Numbered from the stretch's first letter, positions 17,802 through 25,316 are shown. The stretch: DNA of 64,000 nt from Mesorhizobium huakuii (GCF_014189455.1 NZ_CP050296.1:2228001-2292000), one strand, 5' to 3'. Made by a program: numbers and translations. Notes: generated from the sequence alone by a model not told the origin.

Positions 17802-18060
17802 GGGGGATTCGAGGCACGCGGGCCGTCGCGCTTTCGCGGGCCTCGCCAATCCCGCCAGGCCGAACGCGATCCGCGCGGGTGCATGCCCCGAGTGTTGTCC
17901 AGGGCCATTCTACGCGCAGAGAGGATGGCCCCGAAATGTGGATAGGGCTGTTTCCTTCATCTGTTCGGCCGATGCGGTACGTCATCCTGAGGGCTACATT
18001 GGAGATGATCCTACGGATCACTGAGTAGTCCACAGCCAGTCCCCTGCGGCTACTCCAAGG
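17802..18060 (+). other. Gene-free stretch with a long rod-like hairpin, candidate non-coding RNA
   Basis: At 17802-17855 GGGATTCGAGGC pairs with GCCTCGCCAATCCC (12 pairs, two bulged bases), and inside it CCGTCGCG pairs with CGCGG. The stretch then runs to an intrinsic terminator at 18061-18092 without a convincing protein gene; frames on both strands lack ribosome sites and look like random composition. I could not match it to tmRNA, RNase P, SRP or 6S RNA. Confidence 0.4.
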
Positions 18061-18092
18061 GCCCCGCTTGACTCCCGGTCGGCGGGGCTTTT
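18061..18092 (+). terminator. Orphan rho-independent terminator (plus strand)
   Basis: GCCCCGC (18061-18067) pairs with GCGGGGC (18082-18088) and is followed by TTTT. No protein gene on the plus strand ends here, so the transcript it ends may be a small RNA. Confidence 0.7.
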
Positions 18093-18159
18093 CCGTGCAG
18101 TCAACAGGGCGACCTTGCGGCGTAAAAGCGGATGGTTGATCAGCCCGCAATTGCCCCGA

Positions 18160-18549
18160 TCAAAGATTGAAGACATGCGAAGCGGTCAGTCCGGCCAGCA
18201 GCACGCCCGCAAGGAGAGCGATGATCGAGGCGAGGAACCAGCGCAGTGTGACCTGATAGACCGGCTCGTCGTCGTCGCGCGGGAGCAGCGAACGCCACAG
18301 TGCGACGAGTTGCAGGACGATGGCCAGCGCGAGCAGGAGCGTCGCCAGGATCGAGGCAGTCGTCCATCCGCCATCAGCTTCGAAATTCCAATACCGCAGG
18401 AAAAGAAGCGAAAATCCGAGCAATACGGTGATCGCCGAGATCACGCCCTGTCGGTAGCCGACAGGCAAGGGAACTCTGCGCGCCTCGATTGCCTGAAAAC
18501 CCGGCTCGATGGCCTCATCGGGATCCTGACGCTTGGGTGAGTCGATCAT
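18160..18549 (-). CDS. Three-span membrane protein of unknown function
   Basis: A 129-residue protein from ATG at 18549 (MIDSPKRQDPDEAIEPGFQA). The charged N-terminal 40 residues are followed by three hydrophobic spans: VISAITVLLGFSLLFLRYW, ASILATLLLALAIVLQLVAL and FLASIIALLAGVLLAGLTAS. A conserved-looking cytoplasmic loop, WRSLLPRDDDEPVYQVTLRW, joins spans 2 and 3. It probably sits in the inner membrane. A longer frame upstream to 18798 has no membrane logic and no ribosome site. I do not recognise the family. Confidence 0.65.
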   Translation of the reverse strand: MIDSPKRQDPDEAIEPGFQAIEARRVPLPVGYRQGVISAITVLLGFSLLFLRYWNFEADGGWTTASILATLLLALAIVLQLVALWRSLLPRDDDEPVYQVTLRWFLASIIALLAGVLLAGLTASHVFNL

Positions 18550-19134
18550 GAAGGCAACATCTGATTTGGCAGGCCCTTGGAAGTCGGCGCAGGTCTTGTT
18601 CAATCGATACCATCGAGGAAGCCATGTAGCGCCGTCATCATCATCCTTGCGCCTTCCTCGCGCAAGGTGAACGACTTGAAACGATCGACAGCGGGGAGTC
18701 CGACCAGACACATGGTTGACGCGCCTGTTCGCCCTCCAGATCATCGCTATCTGGAAGTGCGCAGCCAAGGCCGGATCTATGGCCGAGGTGATAATCAATG
18801 GCGTGACAGTGCGTCTGGTGCCTGGGATCTATTCCTGATCTTCGGGGCGCCAGCAAGGCGACTTGCGAGGCGTCGGAGGTAAAAAAGAGCGCCGGTAGAC
18901 TCGGACTCCTCAGCCGGCGCTCAATAGCGCAGGGGTTTAAGCCACGCCATGCATCAAGGTAACGCCGGCCATCATGGGCTTCATCCATCGATTGGATGAC
19001 ACGGGCTGATCGCCGCGAGTGGCGGCAGCAAGCGCTGTGGCTTTCGTGCGGATAGAGGATCGGCTATGGAACTCATCGGCTAGGCTGCGGGCGCCAGTAG
19101 CACGGTGAAAAAAGGGAGCCCCACGAGGATCAGC
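18550..19134. other. Gene-free region with an orphan terminator
   Basis: No reading frame in this 585-bp stretch has a ribosome site plus recognisable protein. A minus-strand terminator is at 18881-18922, and the minus-strand sequence feeding into it (18923 to about 19100) has only short frames. An idea of transposase remnants was considered and not supported. Confidence 0.6.
18881..18922 (-). terminator. Orphan rho-independent terminator (minus strand)
   Basis: On the minus strand GAGCGCCGG (18922-18914) pairs with CCGGCGCTC (18895-18887) across an 18-base loop, then TTTTTT (18886-18881). It is a well-formed terminator with no protein gene upstream before the divergent gene at 19135. Confidence 0.75.
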
Positions 19135-19413
19135 ATGCATCTGTCAAACGAGAGCATCATTGTCGTATTGGTAGTCGGCCTTGTTGCCGGATGGTTGGCC
19201 GGAAAGATCGTACGAGGGGCCGGCTTTGGTCTGATCGGGGACATAGCAATCGGGATCATCGGCGCGCTCATCGGCGACTGGCTGCTGCCTCGCTTAGGCA
19301 TCCATCTTGGGACCGGGACGATCAGCTTGATCGTCAACGCCACCGTCGGCGCGATTGTACTTCTCCTGATCATCCGGTTGGTTGCCGGTGGCGGTCGATT
19401 TGGTCGTCGGTAG
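19135..19413 (+). CDS. GlsB/YeaQ/YmgE family stress-response membrane protein
   Basis: A 92-residue inner-membrane protein from ATG at 19135 (MHLSNESIIVVLVVGLVAGW), with CGAGGATC upstream as ribosome site. The transglycosylase-associated (GlsB/YeaQ/YmgE) pattern is clear: LVAGWLAGKIVRGAGFGLIG, DIAIGIIGALIGDWLLPRLG and VNATVGAIVLLLIIRLVAGG make three glycine-rich spans. These proteins are commonly induced by stress or stationary phase; their biochemical role is not established. It stands alone. Confidence 0.9.
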   Translation: MHLSNESIIVVLVVGLVAGWLAGKIVRGAGFGLIGDIAIGIIGALIGDWLLPRLGIHLGTGTISLIVNATVGAIVLLLIIRLVAGGGRFGRR

Positions 19414-19598
19414 TCGCAGCGCATCGGTCGAACTTGGTGCCGCCGGCTACCTACAGCGGAGACGCGTCCTGCGCCTCCTGGCACGTCCTTGCTGGCGCTC
19501 CTTCATTCGCATGTGAGGCCCGCACCCAACTGTGCGCCGGGCCTCGGTACCAAGTCCTTGGGCTTCATCACAACGAAGGACGACATGCATAGGCAGCC

Positions 19599-19811
19599 AT
19601 GGAATCCATTCTGAGATATTCACGGGGAATTTCTAAGGTGGAAGCAGTAGGCCTTTACCTTTGCCCAGGAAATCCGCCCTTCGCCTGCATCCTGGAGAAG
19701 GCCAAATGCAATTACATGGCCCAGGAAGCCTACCGCGCTGGCGGGCTCAAGCCGGACTTTGACGCATTGCCGTGGGAAGCTGATTACAGGGCAGCAAAAC
19801 AAAAGGTCTAG
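19599..19811 (+). CDS. Small hypothetical protein
   Basis: A 70-residue frame beginning MESILRYSRGISKVEAVGLY. It has LCPGNPPFACILEKAKCNYM and ends DFDALPWEADYRAAKQKV. No ribosome site is strong, and GC at third positions is lower than in neighbours. Its TAG stop falls on the first bases of repeat C2. It could be a real lineage-specific gene or chance; no family recognised. Confidence 0.35.
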   Translation: MESILRYSRGISKVEAVGLYLCPGNPPFACILEKAKCNYMAQEAYRAGGLKPDFDALPWEADYRAAKQKV

Positions 19812-19935
19812 AGCAATTCCAGGGAAAGTGTGAGCGGTTTTCCCGGGAAAGCGCGCAGCGCTTTCCCTTGGGAATTGCGTCAAAACAAAGAGTTAGAGCG
19901 GTTCGCCGTTTCCATGAAACTGTGAAATGCTCTAG
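19808..19935. repeat. RIME-like mosaic palindromic repeat, family C copy 2
   Basis: Same layout as 15524: TCTAGAGCAATTCCAGGGAAA, AGCGGTTTTCCC, GGGAATTGCGTCAAAACAAA, GTTAGAGCGGTTCGCCGTTT and the closing GAAATGCTCTAGG. Compared with copy 1 it contains an extra inner hairpin, GGGAAAGCGCGCAGCGCTTTCCC region at 19854-19867, between the arms of the first hairpin. The outer TCTAGAGC and GCTCTAGG form the terminal inverted repeat. Confidence 0.82.
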
Positions 19936-19936
19936 G

Positions 19937-19968
19937 AACGAAGACCTGCTCTAACGAAGACCTGCTCT
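19937..19968. repeat. Perfect tandem duplication of a 16-bp unit
   Basis: AACGAAGACCTGCTCT occurs twice head to tail directly after repeat C2. The unit ends in CTGCTCT, close to the GCTCTA terminus of the C element, so it may be repeat-end material duplicated by slippage. Confidence 0.85.
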
Positions 19969-20058
19969 AATGTGCTCATTTTTCCCAGAAATCGCACCGA
20001 CCCGTAAACCACTTCATTAGCCAGTACTTAATTAGGTCTGGGGAATTTTAACGAATCG

Positions 20059-20157
20059 TTGACCGCGCTGTCCTATTTTGGAACAGCGCGGTCAAACCCC
20101 AACCGGACCGCGCAGGCGGCTCCGGCAACCCAGCCCCCGCCGCACTGCCGGAGCCGC
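20059..20157. other. Two long perfect hairpins in tandem, candidate structured element
   Basis: First hairpin: TTGACCGCGCTGT (20059-20071) and ACAGCGCGGTCAA (20083-20095), 13 perfect pairs. Second: GCGGCTCCGGCA (20116-20127) and TGCCGGAGCCGC (20146-20157), 12 perfect pairs. There is no protein gene between 19812 and 20275 and no T-run after either hairpin, so they are not ordinary terminators. They may be a paired palindromic repeat or part of an RNA. Confidence 0.55.
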
Positions 20158-20275
20158 TACCACACGCATCTAAAATACCAGCAATGGTTGAATCAACAGT
20201 TACCGCACGTACTTTCCAGTGCGCTGTCCCGATCGTTAGACTTTGATGGAAAAAGGGTGGGCATGCGCTGGCTGG

Positions 20276-20488
20276 TTAGCCAGCCCCTATCAAGTACATC
20301 AAGAGGCCTACAACGGCGGCCACCGACGCTCCGCTGATAAGCAACGGCAAGCGGCGGCGCTTGCCTTGTTTGACTGGCCTTCCGTCTGCGGCGGCATAGG
20401 CGCTGTAAATGCGCCGGCCGTCCTCTCCGAACCGATCGCTATTTGGGTAAGCCTTTTTTGGCTTAGATCTCGGTCGAAGTATTCCCAT
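20276..20488 (-). CDS. Small single-span membrane protein
   Basis: A 70-residue protein beginning MGILRPRSKPKKAYPNSDRF. The N-terminal 48 residues are basic and polar (GRRIYSAYAAADGRPVKQGK), then one C-terminal span LPLLISGASVAAVVGLLMYL. This tail-anchored layout is seen in small rhizobial membrane proteins of unknown role. GCTGGCT/AGCCAGC at 20267-20284 forms a hairpin over the stop codon that could end its transcript. The ribosome site is weak. Confidence 0.5.
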   Translation of the reverse strand: MGILRPRSKPKKAYPNSDRFGEDGRRIYSAYAAADGRPVKQGKRRRLPLLISGASVAAVVGLLMYLIGAG

Positions 20489-20564
20489 GGCCTAGCCCGG
20501 ATCACGATCCTTGCCGACAGTTTAGGGCTGTCTTCTTAGACTCAGCCATTTTCCGCATCCTGTT

Positions 20565-20828
20565 TCAATAGATCTGCACACCAAGCCGCTCGTTTTTTCT
20601 CCATCGCACGACAGCACGATATCTAGCGTCATCCGCAGGGATGTGAAGAACGAACCGCTCAGGAATAACCACGCCCGGATCCACTCGTAGCTCTGCACCG
20701 TGAGCGTGCTGATTTCTGACGGAGCACCGGATGGTCGCATCTTCAGTGATGATGGTCCCGTCTTTTAGGACAGCACTCCGAAGATGCGAGCGTCGCTCAA
20801 TTGGCGGATCGTCGGAGCCGCTGCTCAT
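20565..20828 (-). CDS. PilZ domain protein
   Basis: An 87-residue protein from ATG at 20828 (MSSGSDDPPIERRSHLRSAV), with GAGGAA about 10 bases upstream; alternative starts at 20837 and 20849 add a few residues. The first PilZ motif for cyclic-di-GMP is present as RRSHLR. The second motif, normally (D/N)xSxxG, is degenerate here (NQHAHGAEL), which may weaken or abolish ligand binding. The rest follows the PilZ barrel (FVLHIPADDARYRAVVRWRK, NERLGVQIY). A free-standing PilZ protein typically acts as a cyclic-di-GMP receptor; its partner is unknown. Confidence 0.82.
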   Translation of the reverse strand: MSSGSDDPPIERRSHLRSAVLKDGTIITEDATIRCSVRNQHAHGAELRVDPGVVIPERFVLHIPADDARYRAVVRWRKNERLGVQIY

Positions 20829-21003
20829 GGTTCTCATTCCTCGAAACACCGCGATTCATTTAGCTTGCGCTGAAATGGTTCCCAAAACGAAAAAGCCCGC
20901 CGGCCGGAGCCATCGGGCGAATGGGGCGTATGCGGCTCAATGGGAAGCGAAAATGACCTCTACGGAAGGCATGTTTGACGGTTTTGCGAGTGCTTGAAAA
21001 CTC

Positions 21004-21078
21004 TGGTACGCCCAAGGGGAATCGAACCCCTGTTCCCGCCGTGAGAGGGCGGTGTCCTGACCGCTAGACGATGGGCGC
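21004..21078 (-). tRNA. tRNA-Glu (anticodon CTC)
   Basis: The minus strand reads GCGCCCATCGTCTAGCGGTC, an anticodon arm CCGCC-CTCTCAC-GGCGG and a T arm GGGGTTCGATTCCCC, closing with TGGGCGT, A73 and an encoded CCA. The acceptor stem pairs fully apart from one G-T pair at position 1-72. Anticodon CTC reads GAG codons. The A-box region (TCTAGCGGTCAGGACA) is typical of bacterial tRNA-Glu. Confidence 0.97.
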
Positions 21079-21168
21079 GTTCAAGAACCGGCGATATAGG
21101 CTGACGGCTGGGAAAAAGCAACTGGGGTTCGGCGGCTTTACTGCAGCAAGCGAAAAGCAGCCCGCAGG

Positions 21169-21576
21169 TTACCGCTTGGGCTCGATCAGATCCCAGAGAT
21201 TGCCGTGGAGATCAGCGAAAACCGCGACCGTGCCATAAGGCTCGAAGCGCGGCGCCTCGCGGAATTCGACGCCCTTTGCCAGCATCGCCGCATGGTCGCG
21301 CGCAAAGTCGTCGGTTTCGAGGAACAGGAAGACCCGGCCACCCGTCTGGTTGCCGATGCTATGCCTTTGTGCCTCGTCGGACGCCTCGGCCAAGAGCAGC
21401 CTGGCGCCCTGCCCGTTGGCCGGCGCGACCGTGACCCAGCGCTTGGCGCCGCCGAGATCGACATCCTCGAGGAGCAGGAAACCCAGCCGCCCGACATACC
21501 AGGCGATCGCCTCGTCATAATTGGCGACGACCAGCGCGACGGTCGCGACACGGCGATGTCCGGCGAAGCCTGTCAT
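21169..21576 (-). CDS. VOC family protein (glyoxalase superfamily)
   Basis: A 135-residue single-domain VOC protein starting MTGFAGHRRVATVALVVANY. It has the usual order: ALVVANYDEAIAWYVGRLGF, a central RWVTVAPANGQGARLLLAEA strand pair, VFLFLETDDFARDHAAMLAK, and the C-terminal GTVAVFADLHGNLWDLIEP, whose final Glu fits a metal or substrate ligand. The first strand carries V-A-T-V-A-L rather than a histidine, so one of the usual metal ligands seems absent. It stands alone between the tRNA and a membrane protein. Substrate unknown. Confidence 0.85.
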   Translation of the reverse strand: MTGFAGHRRVATVALVVANYDEAIAWYVGRLGFLLLEDVDLGGAKRWVTVAPANGQGARLLLAEASDEAQRHSIGNQTGGRVFLFLETDDFARDHAAMLAKGVEFREAPRFEPYGTVAVFADLHGNLWDLIEPKR

Positions 21577-21629
21577 GACTGAGGCCTGTTCATTTCTGCG
21601 ACAAACTTGTTTGTTGCATTGCCGCCGGC

Positions 21630-22013
21630 CTATTTGTTGCGAATTGCGAACTGGCCGATCAGGCGGCGCTCGGCGATATCATAGACGAAGATCGCACGGC
21701 CGCCGTCGGCAAGCTCGGCGTCGATCGAGATGCGATTGCCGGACAGCGACTGGCTGACCACTTTTGCGCCGACCGGCAGCACGATGTCGCCGCTGAGCGG
21801 CTCGCCGGCGGGCACCTGGACATCGCCGGCCAGCGACGCGTTCGCGGGCGGGGCGTTGCGCGCTTTGTAGACAAGGGCTCCGATCACCACCATAAGGGCG
21901 ACAAACAGCAGGCCGAGATTGATGCCCATGAAGCGGATGAGCTTCTTGCGCACCTTTTCAGCTTCGGCGTCGAGCGGCTTCTCCTGGTCTTCGTCGACAA
22001 TTGGGCTGGCCAT
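21630..22013 (-). CDS. Single-span membrane protein (DUF6476-like)
   Basis: A 127-residue inner-membrane protein starting MASPIVDEDQEKPLDAEAEK. After a charged cytoplasmic stretch (VRKKLIRFMGINLG) comes one span LLFVALMVVIGALVYKARNA, then a periplasmic part with repeated beta-strand pattern (SGDIVLPVGAKVVSQSLSGN, GRAIFVYDIAERRLIGQFAI). I connect it to the rhizobial DUF6476 group with moderate certainty. It diverges from rluD with only 24 bp between the two start codons, so the two promoters must overlap the opposite gene. Confidence 0.72.
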   Translation of the reverse strand: MASPIVDEDQEKPLDAEAEKVRKKLIRFMGINLGLLFVALMVVIGALVYKARNAPPANASLAGDVQVPAGEPLSGDIVLPVGAKVVSQSLSGNRISIDAELADGGRAIFVYDIAERRLIGQFAIRNK

Positions 22014-22037
22014 GGCAAAACATTCCGGAATTTTTCA

Positions 22038-23093
22038 ATGAGCGCTCATAACGAAGAGGCCCCCGAATTGATAGAGGAGCAATTCATCGCGGCAGCGCCC
22101 ACCGTGCTGGTGGCGGGACCGGACGCGGCCGGCCAGCGCCTTGACCAGTGGCTGGCCGCCAGCCTCGGCCCTGATATGTCGCGCAGCCGCGTGCAGATGC
22201 TGATCAGGCAGGGCGCGGTCTCTATCGACGGCAAGCCTGTCGACGAGACCAAGCGAAAGGTGATTCCAGGCGAAAGCGTATCGGTTGCGATGCCGGAACC
22301 GGAGCCGGCCGCGCCTGCGGGAGAAAACATCGCGCTCGACGTGCTCTATGAGGACGACGCACTGATCGTCATCAACAAACCGGCGGGGCTGGTCGTGCAT
22401 CCCGGCGCCGGCAACTGGACCGGCACGCTGGTCAACGCGCTGATCCATCACTGCGGCGACAGCCTGTCCGGCATTGGCGGGGTGCGCCGCCCGGGCATCG
22501 TGCACCGGCTCGACAAGGAGACCAGCGGCGTCATGGTGGTGGCCAAGACCGACCGCGCCCATAAGGCGCTGTCGGAAGCCTTCGCCGATCACGGCCGGAC
22601 CGGCGATCTCGAACGCGCCTATCTGGCGCTGGTCTGGGGCATACCGCAAAGGCCGACCGGAACGGTCGATGCGCCGCTCGGCCGTGCCGCCGACCGGGTG
22701 CGCCGTGCCGTGGTGCCGGAAGGCCGCGACGATGCCCGCCATGCCGTCACGCACTTTGCCGTCCAGGAGCGTTTTGGCGAAAAACAGCAGGAGTTCGCCA
22801 CCGCAAGCCTGGTCGAATGCCGGCTGGAAACCGGCCGCACCCACCAGATCCGCGTCCACATGGCCCATATCGGCCACCCGGTGATCGGCGACCCCGATTA
22901 CGGCCAGGCCTTCCGCACCAAGGCCAACCGGCTGCCGGAACCGCTGAAAAGTCAGGTCAAGGCATTTTCCCGGCAAGCTTTGCATGCCTGGCTCCTTGCA
23001 TTTCGTCATCCCGATACCGATTTACCGATGAGGTTCGAGGCGCCGATACCGGGGGACATGGAGGAACTCGTCGGCGGCTTTCGCAATCTCTGA
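22038..23093 (+). CDS. rluD: RluA-family 23S rRNA pseudouridine synthase, RluD type
   Basis: A 351-residue RNA-modifying enzyme that makes pseudouridine in 23S rRNA. An S4 RNA-binding domain (QRLDQWLAASLGPDMSRSRV, about residues 33-85) precedes the catalytic domain, which has VLYEDDALIVINKPAGLVVH and the catalytic HRLDKETSG with D159. Later motifs are KTDRAHKALSEAFADHG, LVECRLETGRTHQIRVHMAH and GHPVIGDPDYG. The combination of S4 plus these motifs is RluD-like. The start sits 24 bp from the divergent membrane gene and lacks a clear ribosome site, so translation may be leaderless or weakly led. Confidence 0.93.
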   Translation: MSAHNEEAPELIEEQFIAAAPTVLVAGPDAAGQRLDQWLAASLGPDMSRSRVQMLIRQGAVSIDGKPVDETKRKVIPGESVSVAMPEPEPAAPAGENIALDVLYEDDALIVINKPAGLVVHPGAGNWTGTLVNALIHHCGDSLSGIGGVRRPGIVHRLDKETSGVMVVAKTDRAHKALSEAFADHGRTGDLERAYLALVWGIPQRPTGTVDAPLGRAADRVRRAVVPEGRDDARHAVTHFAVQERFGEKQQEFATASLVECRLETGRTHQIRVHMAHIGHPVIGDPDYGQAFRTKANRLPEPLKSQVKAFSRQALHAWLLAFRHPDTDLPMRFEAPIPGDMEELVGGFRNL

Positions 23094-23306
23094 ACCCGCC
23101 ATCAACAAGCTCGAAACCAGCCATCAAAAAACCTGACTGGCATTGTTCACTTCAGCGTGACACACTGTTTCGTGTTGAACAAATGCCTGTCTTTTCTGGT
23201 TTTGTTCCTGTATATATATCTGACGTCGCGAGCGAGCCTTTGGGTGCTCGCGTCAAATGCCCGCCGCGTTTCGGGGGCATCACTCCAATAGAGAGGGGGC
23301 GCTATC

Positions 23307-24218
23307 ATGGCCCAGTCACTACCCAGTATTGTTTCCGGCGAAGGCGGCCTCAGCCGCTACCTGGAAGAAATCCGCCGCTTTCCCATGCTTCAGCCGCAGG
23401 AAGAGTACATGCTCGCCAAGCGTTACGCCGAGCATGAAGACACGTCCGCCGCGCACAAGCTCGTTACCAGCCACCTTCGGCTCGTCGCCAAGATCGCCAT
23501 GGGCTATCGCGGCTACGGCCTGCCGATCGGCGAGGTGATCTCGGAAGGCAATGTCGGCCTGATGCAGGCCGTCAAGAAATTCGAACCAGAGCGCGGTTTC
23601 CGCCTCGCGACCTACGCCATGTGGTGGATCAAGGCCTCGATCCAGGAATACATCCTGCGCTCGTGGAGCCTGGTCAAGATGGGCACGACCGCCAACCAGA
23701 AGCGGCTGTTCTTCAACCTGCGCAAGGTGAAGGGCAAGATCCAGGCTCTGGACGACGGCGATTTGAAGCCCGATCAGATCACCGAGATCGCCACCAGGCT
23801 GAACGTTTCCGAAGCCGAGGTGGTATCGATGAACCGCCGCCTGTCTGGCGACGCTTCGCTCAACGCGCCGATCCGGGCGACGGAAGGCGAATCCGGCGAA
23901 TGGCAGGACTGGCTGGTCGACGACCACGAAAGCCAGGAAGAGATGCTGATCGAGCAGGACGAGCTGGAAAACCGGCGCGGCATGCTGTCAGGCGCTCTTG
24001 CCGTGCTCAATGAGCGCGAGCGGCGCATCTTCGAGGCCCGTCGCCTCGCCGAGGAGCCGCTGACGCTGGAAGAGCTGTCGGCCGAGTTCGACATCAGCCG
24101 CGAGCGCGTGCGCCAGATCGAAGTGCGCGCCTTCGAGAAGGTGCAGGATGCCGTCAAGGCCGCCGCCAAGCGCCAGACCCAGGCGCTGCGCACAATCGAG
24201 GCCCAGCCGGCGGCTTAA
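23307..24218 (+). CDS. rpoH: RNA polymerase sigma-32 factor RpoH
   Basis: Heat-shock sigma factor of 303 residues. GAGAGGGGGCGCTATC precedes the ATG. Region 1.2 is GLSRYLEEIRRFPMLQPQEE, region 2 runs through HLRLVAKIAMGYRGYGLPIG, ISEGNVGLMQAVKKFEPERG and TYAMWWIKASIQEYILRSW, and the RpoH box is QKRLFFNLRK (131-140). Region 4 has the helix-turn-helix LTLEELSAEFDISRERVRQI. Rhizobia often carry more than one rpoH; which copy this is cannot be told here. Its 213-bp leader holds a TATATATAT stretch at 23211 and a hairpin CGCGAGC/GCTCGCG near 23228-23252. A strong terminator follows. Confidence 0.96.
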   Translation: MAQSLPSIVSGEGGLSRYLEEIRRFPMLQPQEEYMLAKRYAEHEDTSAAHKLVTSHLRLVAKIAMGYRGYGLPIGEVISEGNVGLMQAVKKFEPERGFRLATYAMWWIKASIQEYILRSWSLVKMGTTANQKRLFFNLRKVKGKIQALDDGDLKPDQITEIATRLNVSEAEVVSMNRRLSGDASLNAPIRATEGESGEWQDWLVDDHESQEEMLIEQDELENRRGMLSGALAVLNERERRIFEARRLAEEPLTLEELSAEFDISRERVRQIEVRAFEKVQDAVKAAAKRQTQALRTIEAQPAA

Positions 24219-24246
24219 AGTCAGCCTCGGCAACGAAATGAAAAAG

Positions 24247-24277
24247 GCGGCGCCAGGAAACTGGCGCCGCTTTTTTT
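24247..24277 (+). terminator. Rho-independent terminator of rpoH
   Basis: GCGGCGCCAG, a GAAA loop and CTGGCGCCGC form ten perfect pairs, followed by seven T. A run of A upstream makes it usable from the other strand too, serving the convergent metallo-hydrolase gene. Confidence 0.95.
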
Positions 24278-24301
24278 GTTCCTGACCGCCGAGTTGCGAC
24301 C

Positions 24302-25174
24302 TCAAAGCGGATCCAGCGGAAACTTCAGATACCGCCTTCCATTGGCTTCCGGTTCCGGCAGCCGGCCGCCATTCATATTGACCTGCAGCGCATGCAGGAT
24401 CAGCCGCGGCATCGGCAATGTCCGGTCGCGCGCCTCGCGCAGCGTCACGAACTCGGCCTCGCTGTGGGCGGCAACGAGATGGATGTTCGTTGCCTTCTGC
24501 GCGGCCACCGTGCTCTCCCACAAGGGCTCGCGTCCACCGGGCTGATAGTCATGGCCGACGAAGACACGCGTCTCGTCGGGCAAAGCCAGTATGTCCTGGA
24601 TCGAGCGCCACAGCCGCGCGGCGCTGCCGCCGGGAAAATCCGCCCGCGCCGTGCCGCTGTCCGGCATGAACAGCGTGTCATGCACGAAGGCGGCGTCGCC
24701 GACCACATAGCTGATCGAGGCCAGCGTATGCCCGGGTGAGAACAGCACCTTGACCGGAAGGCTGCCGATCGCAAACGTCTCGCCTTCCCTGAACAGCCTG
24801 TCCCACTGCGAACCGTCGGCGGGAAAATCCGGCCAGTTGTAGATCACCCTCCACAGCTTCTGGACATCGACGATCCTGTCGCCGATCGCTACCAACGCCC
24901 CGGTCTTCCGTTTCAGATAGTGCGCGGCCGAGAAATGGTCGGCATGCGGGTGGGTATCGAGGATCCACTCGAGCTCCAGCCCGCTTTCTCCAATGAAATC
25001 GAGCACCGCATCAGCGCTCTTCGTACCCGTCGCGCCGGATCTCTCATCGAAGTCGAGGATCGGATCGATGATCGCGCACCGCTTCGTCGCCGGATCGGTG
25101 ACGACATACTGGATGGCCCCGGTCGGCTTGTCGTAAAACCCCCTGACCATTGGCCTGGCCAAAGTTACGTCCAC
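24302..25174 (-). CDS. MBL-fold metallo-hydrolase (ETHE1/Blh-like)
   Basis: A 290-residue metallo-beta-lactamase-fold enzyme. The GTG at 25174 is preferred, preceded by GGGAG; a longer frame to 25390 adds improbable sequence. Metal ligands are in THPHADH (74-80), the central LFSPGHTLASISY and the later VFVGHDYQPGG. The opening (YVVTDPATKRCAIIDPILDF) and FMPDSGTARADFPGGSAARL resemble persulfide dioxygenase and Blh-like hydrolases of rhizobia. A role in sulfide or glutathione-persulfide metabolism is possible, but no rhodanese or regulator adjoins it, so the substrate is left open. Confidence 0.85.
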   Translation of the reverse strand: MDVTLARPMVRGFYDKPTGAIQYVVTDPATKRCAIIDPILDFDERSGATGTKSADAVLDFIGESGLELEWILDTHPHADHFSAAHYLKRKTGALVAIGDRIVDVQKLWRVIYNWPDFPADGSQWDRLFREGETFAIGSLPVKVLFSPGHTLASISYVVGDAAFVHDTLFMPDSGTARADFPGGSAARLWRSIQDILALPDETRVFVGHDYQPGGREPLWESTVAAQKATNIHLVAAHSEAEFVTLREARDRTLPMPRLILHALQVNMNGGRLPEPEANGRRYLKFPLDPL

Positions 25175-25316
25175 TTCCGGCTCCCTCACCCATCGCCGGC
25201 GGGAACGATTTTCTCCACCAGCACCCATTGTGAGCATGGTTGTCCACCCCGGCGAGCCAGTCAAGCATGACTTGGCCCGCAGAGATAGAAACGGCAAAAC
25301 CGTCCCGGCGCCGACT

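Noticed and set aside
17776..18150. A 124-residue minus-strand protein
   Set aside because: It crosses the terminator and rod-like hairpin, lacks a ribosome site, and has no coherent domain pattern.
18550..18880. Transposase (IS66-like) remnant
   Set aside because: A few residues looked suggestive, but no motif of TnpA or TnpB and no terminal inverted repeats were found.
20059..20337. A 92-residue plus-strand protein
   Set aside because: It consists mostly of the two perfect hairpins and then overlaps the stop of the minus-strand membrane gene; no ribosome site.
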